DNA from: Bathynomus jamesi
Taxonomy: Eukaryota; Arthropoda; Malacostraca; Isopoda; Cirolanidae
Assembly (NCBI GenBank): GCA_023014485.1
Contig: JAJOZX010009461.1
Span: 62,001-126,000, forward strand
Direction of reading: 5' to 3'
DNA: 64,000 bases
In this document: one piece after another, positions 54,945 to 64,000 of the stretch
How the letters are laid out: each line of letters opens with the position of its first letter
Numbering within the stretch: position 1 is the first letter of the stretch
Position numbers and translations under genes: made by a program
The notes under the pieces: generated by a model
Databases searched by the model: none
The model's input: only the letters and a program-made list of their open reading frames with translations
Told to the model about the DNA's origin: nothing

Positions 54945-55935
54945 ATTAATTATATCTTCTCCGCAACCGCATGGAGCTGTACTCGAGCATTTCATATAGT
55001 AAATATAGATGCTATTTATTTAATACAAAAATAAATAAACACTATCACTTCCTCAATATGGTCCTATTTTGTGTATGCGCTCTAGTAGCCTGTCAATAAA
55101 GGTAAAGGTTTGGAAATAAATAAAAGTTACTTCTTCACTCAAGATTTTGCTCAGTGCAGATAATTTTACAAACCTAAGTATATTTTATAATAAACATTTG
55201 TTGTACACGTACACCTATTAATCCAGTACTTAGGCATGCAAAATTTGGCTAAATGTAAAAGTGCGTACAAGCAAGTTTTTTGGGGTGAAATTCCTTACAG
55301 AATCCGATGGGTGTCCAGCTAGCATGGTTAAGCATTTTTTCTGTAGACAAAATAAAACAAAATTTGATTCTGCAAAGCAGTGATCGTCTATTGTATAATT
55401 AATGTACTTATAGCTACTAAGTGTGTCTATAGTCCTAATAACTAGAATATATTTCCTTTCAAGTCTATTGGCCCTTCAGCCTATTACTTTAGTTCATCTT
55501 CAAGCTTTACTACCTCTGAAATGGTCATGAAAATAGTGAAAATCTTTCTGTAAATAGTATATAGATAACTTCTTAGTATATACATATTTAGTAGATTGAG
55601 CATCTACTAGTATTATTTTTCTTCCCTTTCAGACATAAAATGTACAAATCTTCAAGATGAATATATAAACAGCGGAGAACTGGTTCCTCAGTTGTAGCAA
55701 GACAGGTCCATTTATCATTGGCAGACAAGCAAGGATAAAGAAACTCATTGAATCAAGCATTAAACGGAAATACACTTTGCAAATAGATTTGCGAGGTTTA
55801 AAATTATGCAAAATTGTCCATAAAATTCCATAATAACTGTTTCGAGTTATACATCCAAAACAAACATTCAGAGAGAATTAAAGCGTACAGGATGCCAGAG
55901 GTCTTTGAGTGAGGTACCACCTCCAAAAAGAAGAT
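54945..55935. other. No gene recognised
   Basis: AT-rich unique-looking DNA. Just before the second PolB element, 55,875-55,941 could encode RELKRTGCQRSLSEVPPPKR on plus, too short to assign. Confidence 0.5.
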
Positions 55936-55941
55936 CCCAAC

Positions 55942-56560
55942 AGTAGCATGGGCGAAAATGGACGAGTGCAATGCAATTGCAAATGTTCCAAGAGTGCCAA
56001 CCCCTTCCCCCTTTGTTGCAAGGCACCCATAGTGCCAACCCCTCAGCCCCTATTTGTTGCAAGGCACCCATAGTGCCAGCCCCCTTCCCCCTTGTTGCAA
56101 GGCACCCCCTGAATGGGGGGGAGGTTGCTTCAAGAGCAACAAGGGGTTATGCAACTTGGAAGCGGAGTTATCCCCCAAGAGAAAGAGAGAGGAGAAGGAG
56201 AGAAAGGAAGAGGAGAGGTGTTCGCCTGGCAGGAGCCAAGCGCATATTCAGATTTCAACCGAGCGACCGTTGTCTTAATATGTTCCTAATCAGCCAGTTG
56301 GATTAGAAGGCTGAGTTGCTAGTTTGCGCTATTTATTTAATTAAAGCATATATTCTGGCTTAATCCGACAGTTGGCGTATCTGGCCGAGTTGTCAGTTTG
56401 CGCTATTTATTTAATTAAAGCATATATTCTGACTTAACCCGCCAGTTGGCTTAGAAGGCGTAAATGGCTCGTTCAGGTGTAGAGATTGAGTTGTCAGATA
56501 GCGCTATTTATATAATTAATGCATATATTCTGGTTTACAAATCCGCTTTAGAAGCCAACC
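55942..56560. repeat. Left terminal repeat and subterminal array, PolB copy 2
   Basis: Outer part: three units of GTTGCAAGGCACCC.ATAGTG (55,985-56,110) where copy 1 has GTTGCAAAGGGGGG units. Inner part: units of about 80-90 bp with CAGCCAGTTGG (56,291), GACAGTTGGCG (56,369), GCCAGTTGGCTTAGAAGGCG (56,440) and GCGCTATTTATTTAATTAAAGCATATATTC between them. The dyad core is conserved with copy 1 while the spacers are not. Confidence 0.75.
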
Positions 56561-57056
56561 AATTGATATAATTAAATACCGTGTACAACCAAAAAGAATT
56601 AAATAAAACACCATTACATCTTTCTGTTTATTTAGGCGAATTAGTGGAAATATATAGAAAATAAATATACAATGGAATATATATGATCAAAAATAATAAT
56701 AGCATACGGACGATGAATATATAATAAATATACAATGGAATATATATATGATCAAAAAATAATAATAGCATAAGAAACAAGAACGGGAAATATATAATAA
56801 AAAATATACAAAACGTTGTATTATCAATATATTAGTACAGGAAATATATATATATATATATATAGTTATATTAAATAATTAAATATATTGAAAATAATAA
56901 TATACGAAATGTATAATTAAATGCATATTAGTACAAGAAATATATATATATATACAATTAAATAAATAAATATACAGCCTTTATGTTCTACGGGGTATAC
57001 TAAATCATTAAAAATAATAATATATATGCACAATTAAATCATTAAATATACATCAT
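56561..57056. repeat. AT-rich spacer with tandem words
   Basis: Repeats of ATATACAATGGAATATATAT, AAAATAATAATA and ATTAGTACAGGAAATATATA. Positionally equal to 8,936-9,275 of copy 1. No gene. Confidence 0.65.
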
Positions 57057-57419
57057 CTATGTTCTACGGTGTAAAACGCTAAATTCACACCACGTAATAG
57101 AGTCTACATTCACATCGATATTACTTTGTACTACGTGGTAAAACCGTCCAAGCAACACTTCACCATTTAACTGATACGGATGCATATACTCGACATAAAT
57201 GGCTTTCATATCGTTCAATACTATTTTCGTGCCCACTTTACATTCGGTTGGCAAGTTATCTTTAAACACGGCTAGAATACAATCAAAAGCACGCACAAAG
57301 AGGTCATCGTTAACCACAACATCGTTATTAAATACAAGTTTATAAACACGCCTTTCCAATCGAGGGTTTTTGCTTACCGTCCCGAGATTTTCAATCGTGA
57401 ACTCTTCTTCACTCTGCAT
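57057..57419 (-). CDS. Gene a, PolB copy 2 (unknown)
   Basis: 120 residues, open. It aligns with 9,276-9,620 along its length: FTIENLG.V..NPRLERRVYKLVFNN, a two-residue difference at VVVND, LFVRAFDCIL, VFKDNLPTECKVGTKIVLND, and QSN near the end. The last 20 residues differ. The ATG overlaps the b stop by 11 nt (57,409-57,419), as in copy 1. Intact in both copies, it is the best-preserved gene of the element. Function unknown. Confidence 0.7.
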   Translation of the reverse strand: MQSEEEFTIENLGTVSKNPRLERRVYKLVFNNDVVVNDDLFVRAFDCILAVFKDNLPTECKVGTKIVLNDMKAIYVEYMHPYQLNGEVLLGRFYHVVQSNIDVNVDSITWCEFSVLHRRT

Positions 57420-58195
57420 AGCGGCAATTGAAATAATCTTCCAAGTCGTAACGACGGCTATTCATTATATAGAGGTACAGCTCTTCAGGGTGAACAGTGT
57501 AGGCAAGCTCTGCCCTGTCCTGCTTAAGTGCTTTGTACCAAAGTTCAGGATATTTCGAAGATTCTAAATCTTTTAAATATGCATCCAGCTAGACCATTCT
57601 CGCCTTGTTCATTCCGACACTCGATAAATCCATCGAGCAGAGCGGTGTATGCGTATTCAAGAACTGTGTCAAAATAAACCATATCCGTAACATGGGCGTC
57701 TAATATAGGCTTCAGATTGCGAATCCGACGATTTCAGACATTCTGTCGAGGATGAAACGATTTCGCGTAGGGACAAGAACGTTATTATCAGATGCATTCT
57801 TCCACATCAGTCGTATATCAATGCATGGCTGTTCGTTATTTATACACAACGTGCAAACAACGGCATATGAGGGGGCGTCACTAATCTGCTCTCTTCTTTT
57901 ACCTACACCTGCAGGTATTTTATAACGGTCCTCTCCCCACTTCTCAACTATCACGAAGATTCTATTCATCTCCTCAACACTTAAATAAATAACATTACGT
58001 TTACCAGAGTTTGCTTGCCTGCAAATCTTTTCAAGTGCATAGTTAATGGTGCCGGTTTCACGCCTGAACACGCGCAATGACTTCGTCACGGAGACATCGT
58101 ACGAAGCGCTGAGAATGCTTCTCCAAGGAAGTTCCATCGTATTCGCACGTCCACACGGTTCAAGCTCTGAGATGACTATGAGTCACACGCTTATC
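57409..58195 (-). pseudogene. Gene b, PolB copy 2 (unknown), N-terminally deleted and frameshifted
   Basis: Coding runs from LIVISELEP (about 58,185) directly into MELPWRSILSASYDVSV at 58,137 without the 5-nt insertion seen in copy 1, showing that the ancestral frame joins these parts. It continues to 57,712, shifts frame, and ends with LAYTVHPEELYLY and LEDYFNCRY before the stop at 57,409. A second shift lies near 57,590. A deletion of about 0.45 kb has removed the N-terminal part and the C-terminus of gene c. Confidence 0.6.
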
Positions 58196-58543
58196 ACTGT
58201 CATAATATCGCTTGTCACACCACTCATCAACAAGACTCACTATCCACAACCGTTGCTTATCTTCTGAACGTGTTCCTTCTTCTACTTCGCGGTATATGTG
58301 AGCCTTTATAAAGGTTAGGTCTATAATATACTTCAATACATCGTCTGTACTACGAAATCGTACAAAGCCCTCGCCAAAATAGCCGTAAAGTATTTGAACA
58401 TCTTGGTCCTTCGGACGGCTCAATGTAGCCTTAAAAGTGTCAAAGAAGGGGGGAATAGGGAGTCTCTCAGTATCCACCACATCTTGGCACTTTGCCGAAT
58501 ACCACTTCATAAATGGTGAACACGCAATATTAAAGGTAGCCAT
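58160..58543 (-). pseudogene. Gene c, PolB copy 2 (unknown), C-terminally truncated
   Basis: ATG 58,543. About 113 residues align with copy 1 from MATFNIAC to WCDKRYY, then the deletion throws the frame into 14 unrelated residues read from gene b DNA. Conservation over the aligned part includes KWYSAKCQDVVDTE, DQDVQILYG, STDDVLKY and RLWIVSLVDEWCDKR. Confidence 0.65.
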
Positions 58544-58787
58544 TACTATTTTACTTCTACGCGGGAGAATACACGCCTGAGCTCAAGGGTATGCAGAGGT
58601 CAACTGAGCACGCAGGGATAGAGATATGCTCAGGTAGCGGCAGGACTCACGTTGCCGATCTTACAGTGGGAGGGGCTTAGCTTTTTACTGTACACACACA
58701 CACGCACGCAAAGGAGAAAATGAAACCTTAATTGGAGCAAATATACGTGATAAATAATCATATCAATACACATATATATAAATACAA
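58544..58787. other. Spacer between polB and gene c, copy 2
   Basis: Contains ACACACACACGCACGCAAAG (short CA run) and GTGGGAGGGGCTTAGC, both with counterparts in copy 1 (11,265-11,340). No coding sequence. Confidence 0.55.
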
Positions 58788-59690
58788 TCAAGGATTAAGG
58801 TAGCCAAAGGGTACGGTATCATAGGTACCAGGCGTCTGGTAACGTTTCCTATAGGTGTTACGGCATACCTTCGTGCCCCTAAGTTCCTTCCCACACCCCA
58901 GTTTCTGCGCCCGAAAATTGTGCGTCCCCACAGTCAGTTGGGGTAGCTGGTCACCCTCATCTTCCAAGCACACTAGTTCCTTCAACGAATCAAAGTTAAC
59001 GACTCGACGGTTCGCATCGTTAAGCGTGATACCCTTAGCCTTCACGATATACTTCGTATCATCCCCTACCCTCACCCGTACCCCATAGGTTTTTGGCCCT
59101 GTTGACACAAACGAGTCTGCGTATGCACCATCACCATACTCATCCTTGATCTCGTCAGTTAACTCTCCGAGGAACTCCCCAACAGCGGGCATGTATTCAC
59201 CTTCCCTCGCTCTGAATATCAGGCTATCTGTGTCAGCGTACAACACTCTCCGTCCAAGAGAGTGCAATAGGCCCCAAAATTTGATGCAGGCGTAGGCCGT
59301 CGTGAAACTGGCTACAGGTAGGTTTGTAACCCGTGAGGTATCTGTCGCCAATTCGGTATTATTGTACTTTATTATGTAAGTATTACCTACATCCACGATC
59401 TCCATAACCTCTTTATCGGGGGCGTTGGCATAATCCCAAACTTCACTATAACTTTGTGCCAAATGGACGTTCCCTTTGCCGGTAATCTACGCCAACTTTC
59501 CCCAAAGACTGTTTAGACACAACTTTGCACTAAAGCGCTTGCCAGGATTCTTAACAATTTGGGATTGGTCAAGCTGTATACCTTCATGGGCACGGTAACG
59601 CTGAATATAAGCCGTTTTTTTTCATCTTCGGTGTCAACCCCTCGCGGATATCATGACGCCTCATCCTTATCCTTCAAAAAAGCGTTTATA

Positions 59691-61426
59691 CCATATGTCC
59701 CACAAAAAAGTACAGCCAACTTTAGATTGTACTAACTCCTCCAAAAATTGAGATATTTTGGATCTGTTTGTTTGATTTAATATAGCAAATTATTCTTTGT
59801 TAACGTTCAAATTTATTCATGTTTAAACGATTTAGTGTTTAAGCATCTGCTTTTAACTGAAGGGTACAGCAAAATGGGTTGCGCGGAATGATCATTTCTC
59901 CCAGCCAGATAGCTCCTCTTGCTTCAACCAATGTGCTACTTTTTACGTCGAAGGATATTGCAAATATTTTTTTTAAAAAATTCGAACTTTTGTATCTAAG
60001 ATACGAGTCATACATATAAATGAAGAATCTGAATTACTAAATTTATAAATAACTTTGAAACCCTTATCATGCAGTTTACACGAAGGCAGCGCGTTCTCAT
60101 GGTCACAACTTATCTGCAAACTAAAAGCTTAAAACAAGTTCAGAATACCTTCGAACTGCAATTTCCCGATAGAGCTTCTCCAACTAAACATACAATTTTG
60201 AAGAATGTTCAGAAATACAAAGAAGAAGGAACGGTCCTCAATTTGAACAAAGGACGTTCAGGCCATCCGAAGACGGCAAGAACAGACGAGAACATTCAGC
60301 ATGTTCGGCATTTATTAGAGAGACATCCAAAAGTGTCCACCAGGCGAAATGGTACAGAACTCTCACGCATGTCATTTCATCGAATAGTTCGTGAGGACTT
60401 GAATTTGTACCCATACAGAATGGAAATTCGACATCAACTCATTGAAGGAGATCTACCTCGCCGCCTAAGATTTGCCCAGTGGTTTCTTGAAAAACCAGAA
60501 AGATTCACGGAACAATTAGTTGTTGGAGATGAGGCTGCCTTTTTTATGAATGGTCTAGTGAACAGACAAATCTGCCGTCAGTATGCACCAAAAAATCATC
60601 CACCTGACAATCATATCTACGAAAAGAATAACTCTAGACAAAAACTGTCTCTCTGGGTAGGACTGTGCGGTAATGGAGCGGTAATTGGCCCGGTCTTTTA
60701 CGATGGTAATCTAAATGGTGAAGCTTACCTAGAAATGATAGACCGAGAAATCCTTCCACAAATACGTATTACTTATGGAAACCGATTTAATCGTATTTGG
60801 TGGGTGCAAGACGGAGCTCCTGCTCACAGGAGAGTTATTGTGAAGGAACGCTTGCAGGAAGTCTTCCACCAAAGAGTAATTGCTACAGGCCATGACATTG
60901 AATGGCCTCCCAGAAGCCCTGACTTGACCCCGTGTGATTACTTTTTATGGGGTCATTTGAAAAATAGAGTATTTGCATCACAACCTATCAATTTAGATGA
61001 TTTGAGGACTCGCATCACAGCTGAAATCAACTTGTTAAAAGACAATCCAGATCTTATCAAAAGAGTGATGGGGAAGATGAGAGCTCGACTCCAGATTTGT
61101 ATCGATAGGAATGGCGGTCATGTTGAAATAAAACGAAACTAAGCATAACTTTTGCAATAAGGAATAAAGAAAAATCTGCTTTGTATCTTATTAAAATTAT
61201 GTTAAAGTATCTATTATTATGTATTTGTCTTTTCATTACATCGATAGCACACACATTATTTTTTCATTGACCAATTTTGCGCAATCCATTTTGTTAAAAG
61301 CAGATGCTTAAACACTAAATCGTTTAAACATGAATAAATTTGAACGTTAACAGATCCAAAATATCTCAATTTTTGGAGGAGTTAGTACAATCTAAAGTTG
61401 GGTGTACTTTTTTGTGGGACATATGG
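59691..61426 (+). mobile_element. Mariner-like element (DD41D type), apparently intact
   Basis: 1,736 bp. Ends CCATATGTCCCACAAAAAAG and the inverse CTTTTTTGTGGGACATATGG are nearly identical for 75 bp; a second inverted block with AAACGATTTAGTGTTTAAGC extends the repeats inward. TA lies on both sides (59,689-59,690; 61,427-61,428). Joining the flanks gives GCGTTTATATGGCGTGAAAA-like sequence, matching copy 1 polB (GCGTTTATATATGGTGTGAA), so the insertion duplicated TA exactly. It has a full-length uninterrupted transposase and is probably young. Confidence 0.95.
60069..61142 (+). CDS. Mariner-like transposase, DD41D, intact
   Basis: 357 residues from ATG 60,069 to TAA. N-terminal helix-turn-helix of the DUF4817-like kind: QRVLMVTTYLQTKSLKQVQN...FPDRASPTKHTI, then a second DNA-binding part with GRSGHPKTARTDENI. 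Catalytic core: LVVGDEAAFFMNG (first Asp), IWWVQDGAPAH (second Asp) and WPPRSPDLTPCDYFLWGHLK (third Asp). I count 41 residues between the second and third Asp. It would cut and paste its own 1.7-kb element at TA sites. The C-terminus RNGGHVEIKRN also resembles the tail of the deleted element at 1,234. No stop or frameshift is seen, unlike nearly all other proteins in the window. Confidence 0.9.
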   Translation: MQFTRRQRVLMVTTYLQTKSLKQVQNTFELQFPDRASPTKHTILKNVQKYKEEGTVLNLNKGRSGHPKTARTDENIQHVRHLLERHPKVSTRRNGTELSRMSFHRIVREDLNLYPYRMEIRHQLIEGDLPRRLRFAQWFLEKPERFTEQLVVGDEAAFFMNGLVNRQICRQYAPKNHPPDNHIYEKNNSRQKLSLWVGLCGNGAVIGPVFYDGNLNGEAYLEMIDREILPQIRITYGNRFNRIWWVQDGAPAHRRVIVKERLQEVFHQRVIATGHDIEWPPRSPDLTPCDYFLWGHLKNRVFASQPINLDDLRTRITAEINLLKDNPDLIKRVMGKMRARLQICIDRNGGHVEIKRN

Positions 61427-64000
61427 TATATGGCGTGAAAAGGTTGGGTAGCTTCTGAAACCTCCACACCTCATGTATCTTCATTATTCTATACCCATGG
61501 CGAACGGCTAGGGCCAGCTCAGGGCTTGTATATACACCTCTGATCTTACGCTGGTCGGTTGTATGGTTACAATCACCATTGTTCTCTTCTGCACACTTCA
61601 CGCACAGGGGAAACATGAGCTTGTGATTTTTAACGACGGGTAAGATCGGCATCCATAAATCGCGAAGGGGGAGCACGTCTACGAAAGAGAGTCCAAAGTA
61701 GCGCTCATTCAAGTTAGCTGAAAACTCCTCGATGGTTGGTATGGTGGGACCCACCATTTTTTCAGGTGCACCTACGTGGTACGGATTGTTCTTCATCACG
61801 TAGGGGTATAAAGAACAGAAGTCGTAGTAATGGAGTTTCATAGCCACCGTAGGCGGAAAGTATAGCTTGAAGGGATTTGTACGCCCTCCGAACAAGCTAT
61901 CACCGCATTTGAGAGGATCCAGCACCATTGAACGTTTGATCGTGTTTATTTCTTCACGGTACTGTCCATCTGTCTCCATCCGTGCATCATACTCACAGTC
62001 CCACAAGACTTTGTGAGTGAAATGGGAGCCTATAAGTTGATCATGGGTGCGGGTCCACGCAAGACAGTCGGCAGGAGATCTACCGTGGATATCTCCTACG
62101 ATTCTACACTCAGGACGTGGGCATCCGTGCCACCAGCAACCGTTAAAGGAGTACACATTTTTCTCACCAGTGGCACGGTTTTCACTTAGACCATCAACCC
62201 AAAAAACACGACCATTAACCTTAATGGGTACTTCACCCGTGTTGCGGGCATGCTTTATATATACACATCTGTCTGCTGCTGTAGGTGTATGAGCCAGTAA
62301 ATAGCCTTGTGCCCATAACTGCGGGGATTGTTTCTGTGGATAACGGCTAAGGTGTCTTTAGGCATGAAGTTATTCTAAAACACCGCAAAACATAATGAGG
62401 CTATGGGGGTTGCGACTTGCAACGGATCGCATTTGAAACGACCTATGTACATCCTTCTAAAGGTCTGGAAAAATACTCTAAGCACGCGCACATCATTCAC
62501 GCAATAACGCTCACATTCATCAGCTATATTATAAGGATTACATTCATTAAAACTGTTGTAGTATCGGTCAAAATCTTCACGTTCATCTGTACTCATACAT
62601 CCATAGTTAAAGTAAAGTTTGGGTGGAGGTAGTCCTACGTAATTTAAAGTTTCGCTAGTGAGGAATGTGTAAGGGAAATATCCTTTTGAAACTTCAGCGG
62701 CTACGCCCATTACCTTGGGTTGCTTTGCTAATTTTCAAGGTGTGAATAATAAAGTGTCTTTAAACTGTACATTACCTTTTATTTGCATCTGTATTAGTTT
62801 GTTGCCCCTTTTCAAGGGATCACCTGTAAATATCTCAGATGACTCGTGCTCAAGCAACTCCTTATAAAGGAACCGTGTGTCAAATTTTGCCCCGTTATGG
62901 GCGAGAATATACACAGTCATTTTTTTTAACTTGTCCGCTAACTTGACAATATAGGACACAAAGAGTTTCACAGGGCTATCGTGGGCATTCGTTTTAAAAA
63001 CGTTTGTCCGTTTACCACATTTGTGACACTCATCACACTCGCTCTCCATACACTCATCACAGATAGTCTGGCTTACAAGTAAATGTGGAATAACCTCTTT
63101 GGTTTCAGCATTCGTATATGTTTCTATATCGTAGTACACAGTTATACAAGGGCTGTTTTTAGGCTTGGCGTCTTTCATATAACATACATGCTTTACTCCA
63201 ACCGCCTTATATTTCTCATGGCATGTAGAACAGTGAATTTCATCACATTTATGCTTGAAATTTCCCCAATTATCCATCATATGAAACATACCACATTCAC
63301 AGATTCTCATTTTCCTGCACGTGCCAATTGATTTATGGAGCTCAAAACAGTTATTATTGAAAAATGTGCGTCTACACACATCACAATCCCTCTTCTCAGC
63401 TTCAACTACACGGCTTTCACATTTGGAGCTTTTACACTGCTCACATACCATGTGGCAATCTTTACAATGTTTCACTATATCATCCGCAAACTCGATACAC
63501 CCTTACACAAATCATGATGTCGTCCATATTTTCGACTTTTATCATAACTCGCGTAAAGGTCCCTTATATTACGGATGGGTAGATATGTTGTCCTGACAGC
63601 CTAAAATAAGTAGGGGTCTTGTACGATCTCTCACACTGCTTTTAAAAACATACACAGTCTACGACGATCATCCATTCCAAATACAACTATACGAACATTC
63701 ATTTCCTGTTCTACCCTTCTCAGCTCTTCAGGACCCATATTACAGTCAAATTCAAGTTTACAGTCTACAGCTAGTTTACGGGCACGCTCCACTACCGTAG
63801 GCAACCAAATGTTTTTGACCCGTGTATTTAGTACAGTAAACATACAGGCTAAGACTACTGCTATAAAGCCGCAACCACGATCGGCGTTTATATGCCGTCT
63901 ATAAATAGCCTGAGAATTGAAGTTAAGAGTATAAGGTGTGGCACTATGACCCGCAACACGGAATACACGGTCAATATTTACCGTGAAGTTGTCCATATTG

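Larger units (their letters stand above)
58795..63996 (-). pseudogene. polB: Protein-primed family-B DNA polymerase, copy 2, interrupted
   Basis: Minus-strand parts: from the window edge MDNFTVNIDRVFRVAG and RGCGFIAVVLACMF; Cys cluster 63,480-63,190; Exo I VYYDIETYTN (about 63,135); Exo II HNGAKFDTRFL (about 62,895); ERYCVNDVRVL Exo III (about 62,505); motif A YDFCSLYPYV (about 61,820). Then comes the mariner-like insertion. Motif B NSLWGKLA is followed by a stop (about 59,487), and motif C YADTDS is at about 59,230. Frame breaks lie near 63,590, 63,490, 62,725, 62,380, 62,160 and 59,615. Unlike copy 1 there is no tandem duplication, and the VDVLPLRDLWMPILPVV stretch and the EFLGELTDEIKDE stretch are in frame. 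Confidence 0.85.
55942..64000 (-). mobile_element. Maverick/Polinton-type PolB transposon, copy 2 (left part)
   Basis: The left terminus AGTAGCATGGGCGAAAATGG aligns with AGTAG...GCCGCAAAAGG of copy 1 and is followed by diverged but recognisable terminal-repeat blocks (CATGCAACTTGG-like TATGCAACTTGG, CCTGGCAGGAGCCAAG). Genes a, b, c and polB follow in the same order and strand. The element runs off the window at 64,000 inside polB, so the right terminus and the 6-bp duplication (left flank CCCAAC) cannot be tested. It is interrupted by a mariner-like element at 59,691-61,426. Confidence 0.8.

Noticed and set aside
55971..56306. Pro/Ala-rich plus frames in copy 2 terminus
   Set aside because: Created by the GTTGCAAGGCACCC tandem units; not conserved in copy 1.

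Overview
This is a eukaryotic, gene-poor, repeat-dense stretch: I see no ordinary host gene, no rRNA or tRNA gene and no operon-like packing. Long TA, TG/CA and TATG microsatellites, GT-AG introns, Penelope-like, CR1, RTE and BEL/Pao retroelements and many Tc1/mariner and hAT transposons point to an invertebrate animal. An arthropod, quite possibly a decapod crustacean, fits best; that is inference from TE content, not proof.

Layout. 0.3-2.6 kb: hAT scrap, microsatellite, an internally deleted mariner-like element, a dispersed repeat. 2.6-5.2 kb: a minus-strand Penelope-like element (PLE) split by a hAT-like insertion. 5.3-8.0 kb: a plus-strand CR1 retrotransposon (ORF1 with SGNH esterase, ORF2 endonuclease and RT) interrupted at 8,017 and resuming at 22,346. 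8,018-22,339: a 14.3-kb transposon in the CR1 ORF2 with long terminal inverted repeats, a perfect 6-bp target duplication (TAATAG) and a protein-primed family-B DNA polymerase, i.e. a Maverick/Polinton-type element; its right half is overwritten by BEL/Pao, hAT MITE, PLE and LINE remnants. 22.7-33.7 kb: an unnamed DNA transposon, a fold-back repeat, a Tc1, a PLE terminus, a palindromic mariner, a small LTR element and a LINE tail. 36.0-38.1 kb: hAT transposase. 38.8-41.0 kb: a three-exon transposon-derived gene. 41.8-45.6 kb: minisatellite, dispersed repeat and an RTE with a 5' inversion. 45.7-49.2 kb: two head-to-head PLE copies with hammerhead-ribozyme-like ends. 50.4-53.3 kb: a second transposon with an architecture like the 22.8-kb one. 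53.3-54.7 kb: hAT. 55.9-64.0 kb: a second, diverged Polinton-type copy, cut by an apparently intact DD41D mariner-like element and running off the window.

The most interesting material is the pair of PolB elements. They share an unusual block downstream of polB: three small genes I do not recognise (called c, b and a, in transcription order), with the stop of b overlapping the start of a by 11 nt in both copies. They also share subterminal AGCCA-nn-TGGCT dyads in tandem arrays and AGTAG termini. I find no integrase, packaging ATPase, protease or capsid gene in what is visible. Both copies are broken by frameshifts or stops, but protein-level similarity between them is high, so the block evolved under coding constraint. 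Other second-look items are the hammerhead-like motifs at PLE ends, the twin-primed RTE, the exact TA insertion inside the second PolB copy, and two transposons that may belong to one little-described superfamily.
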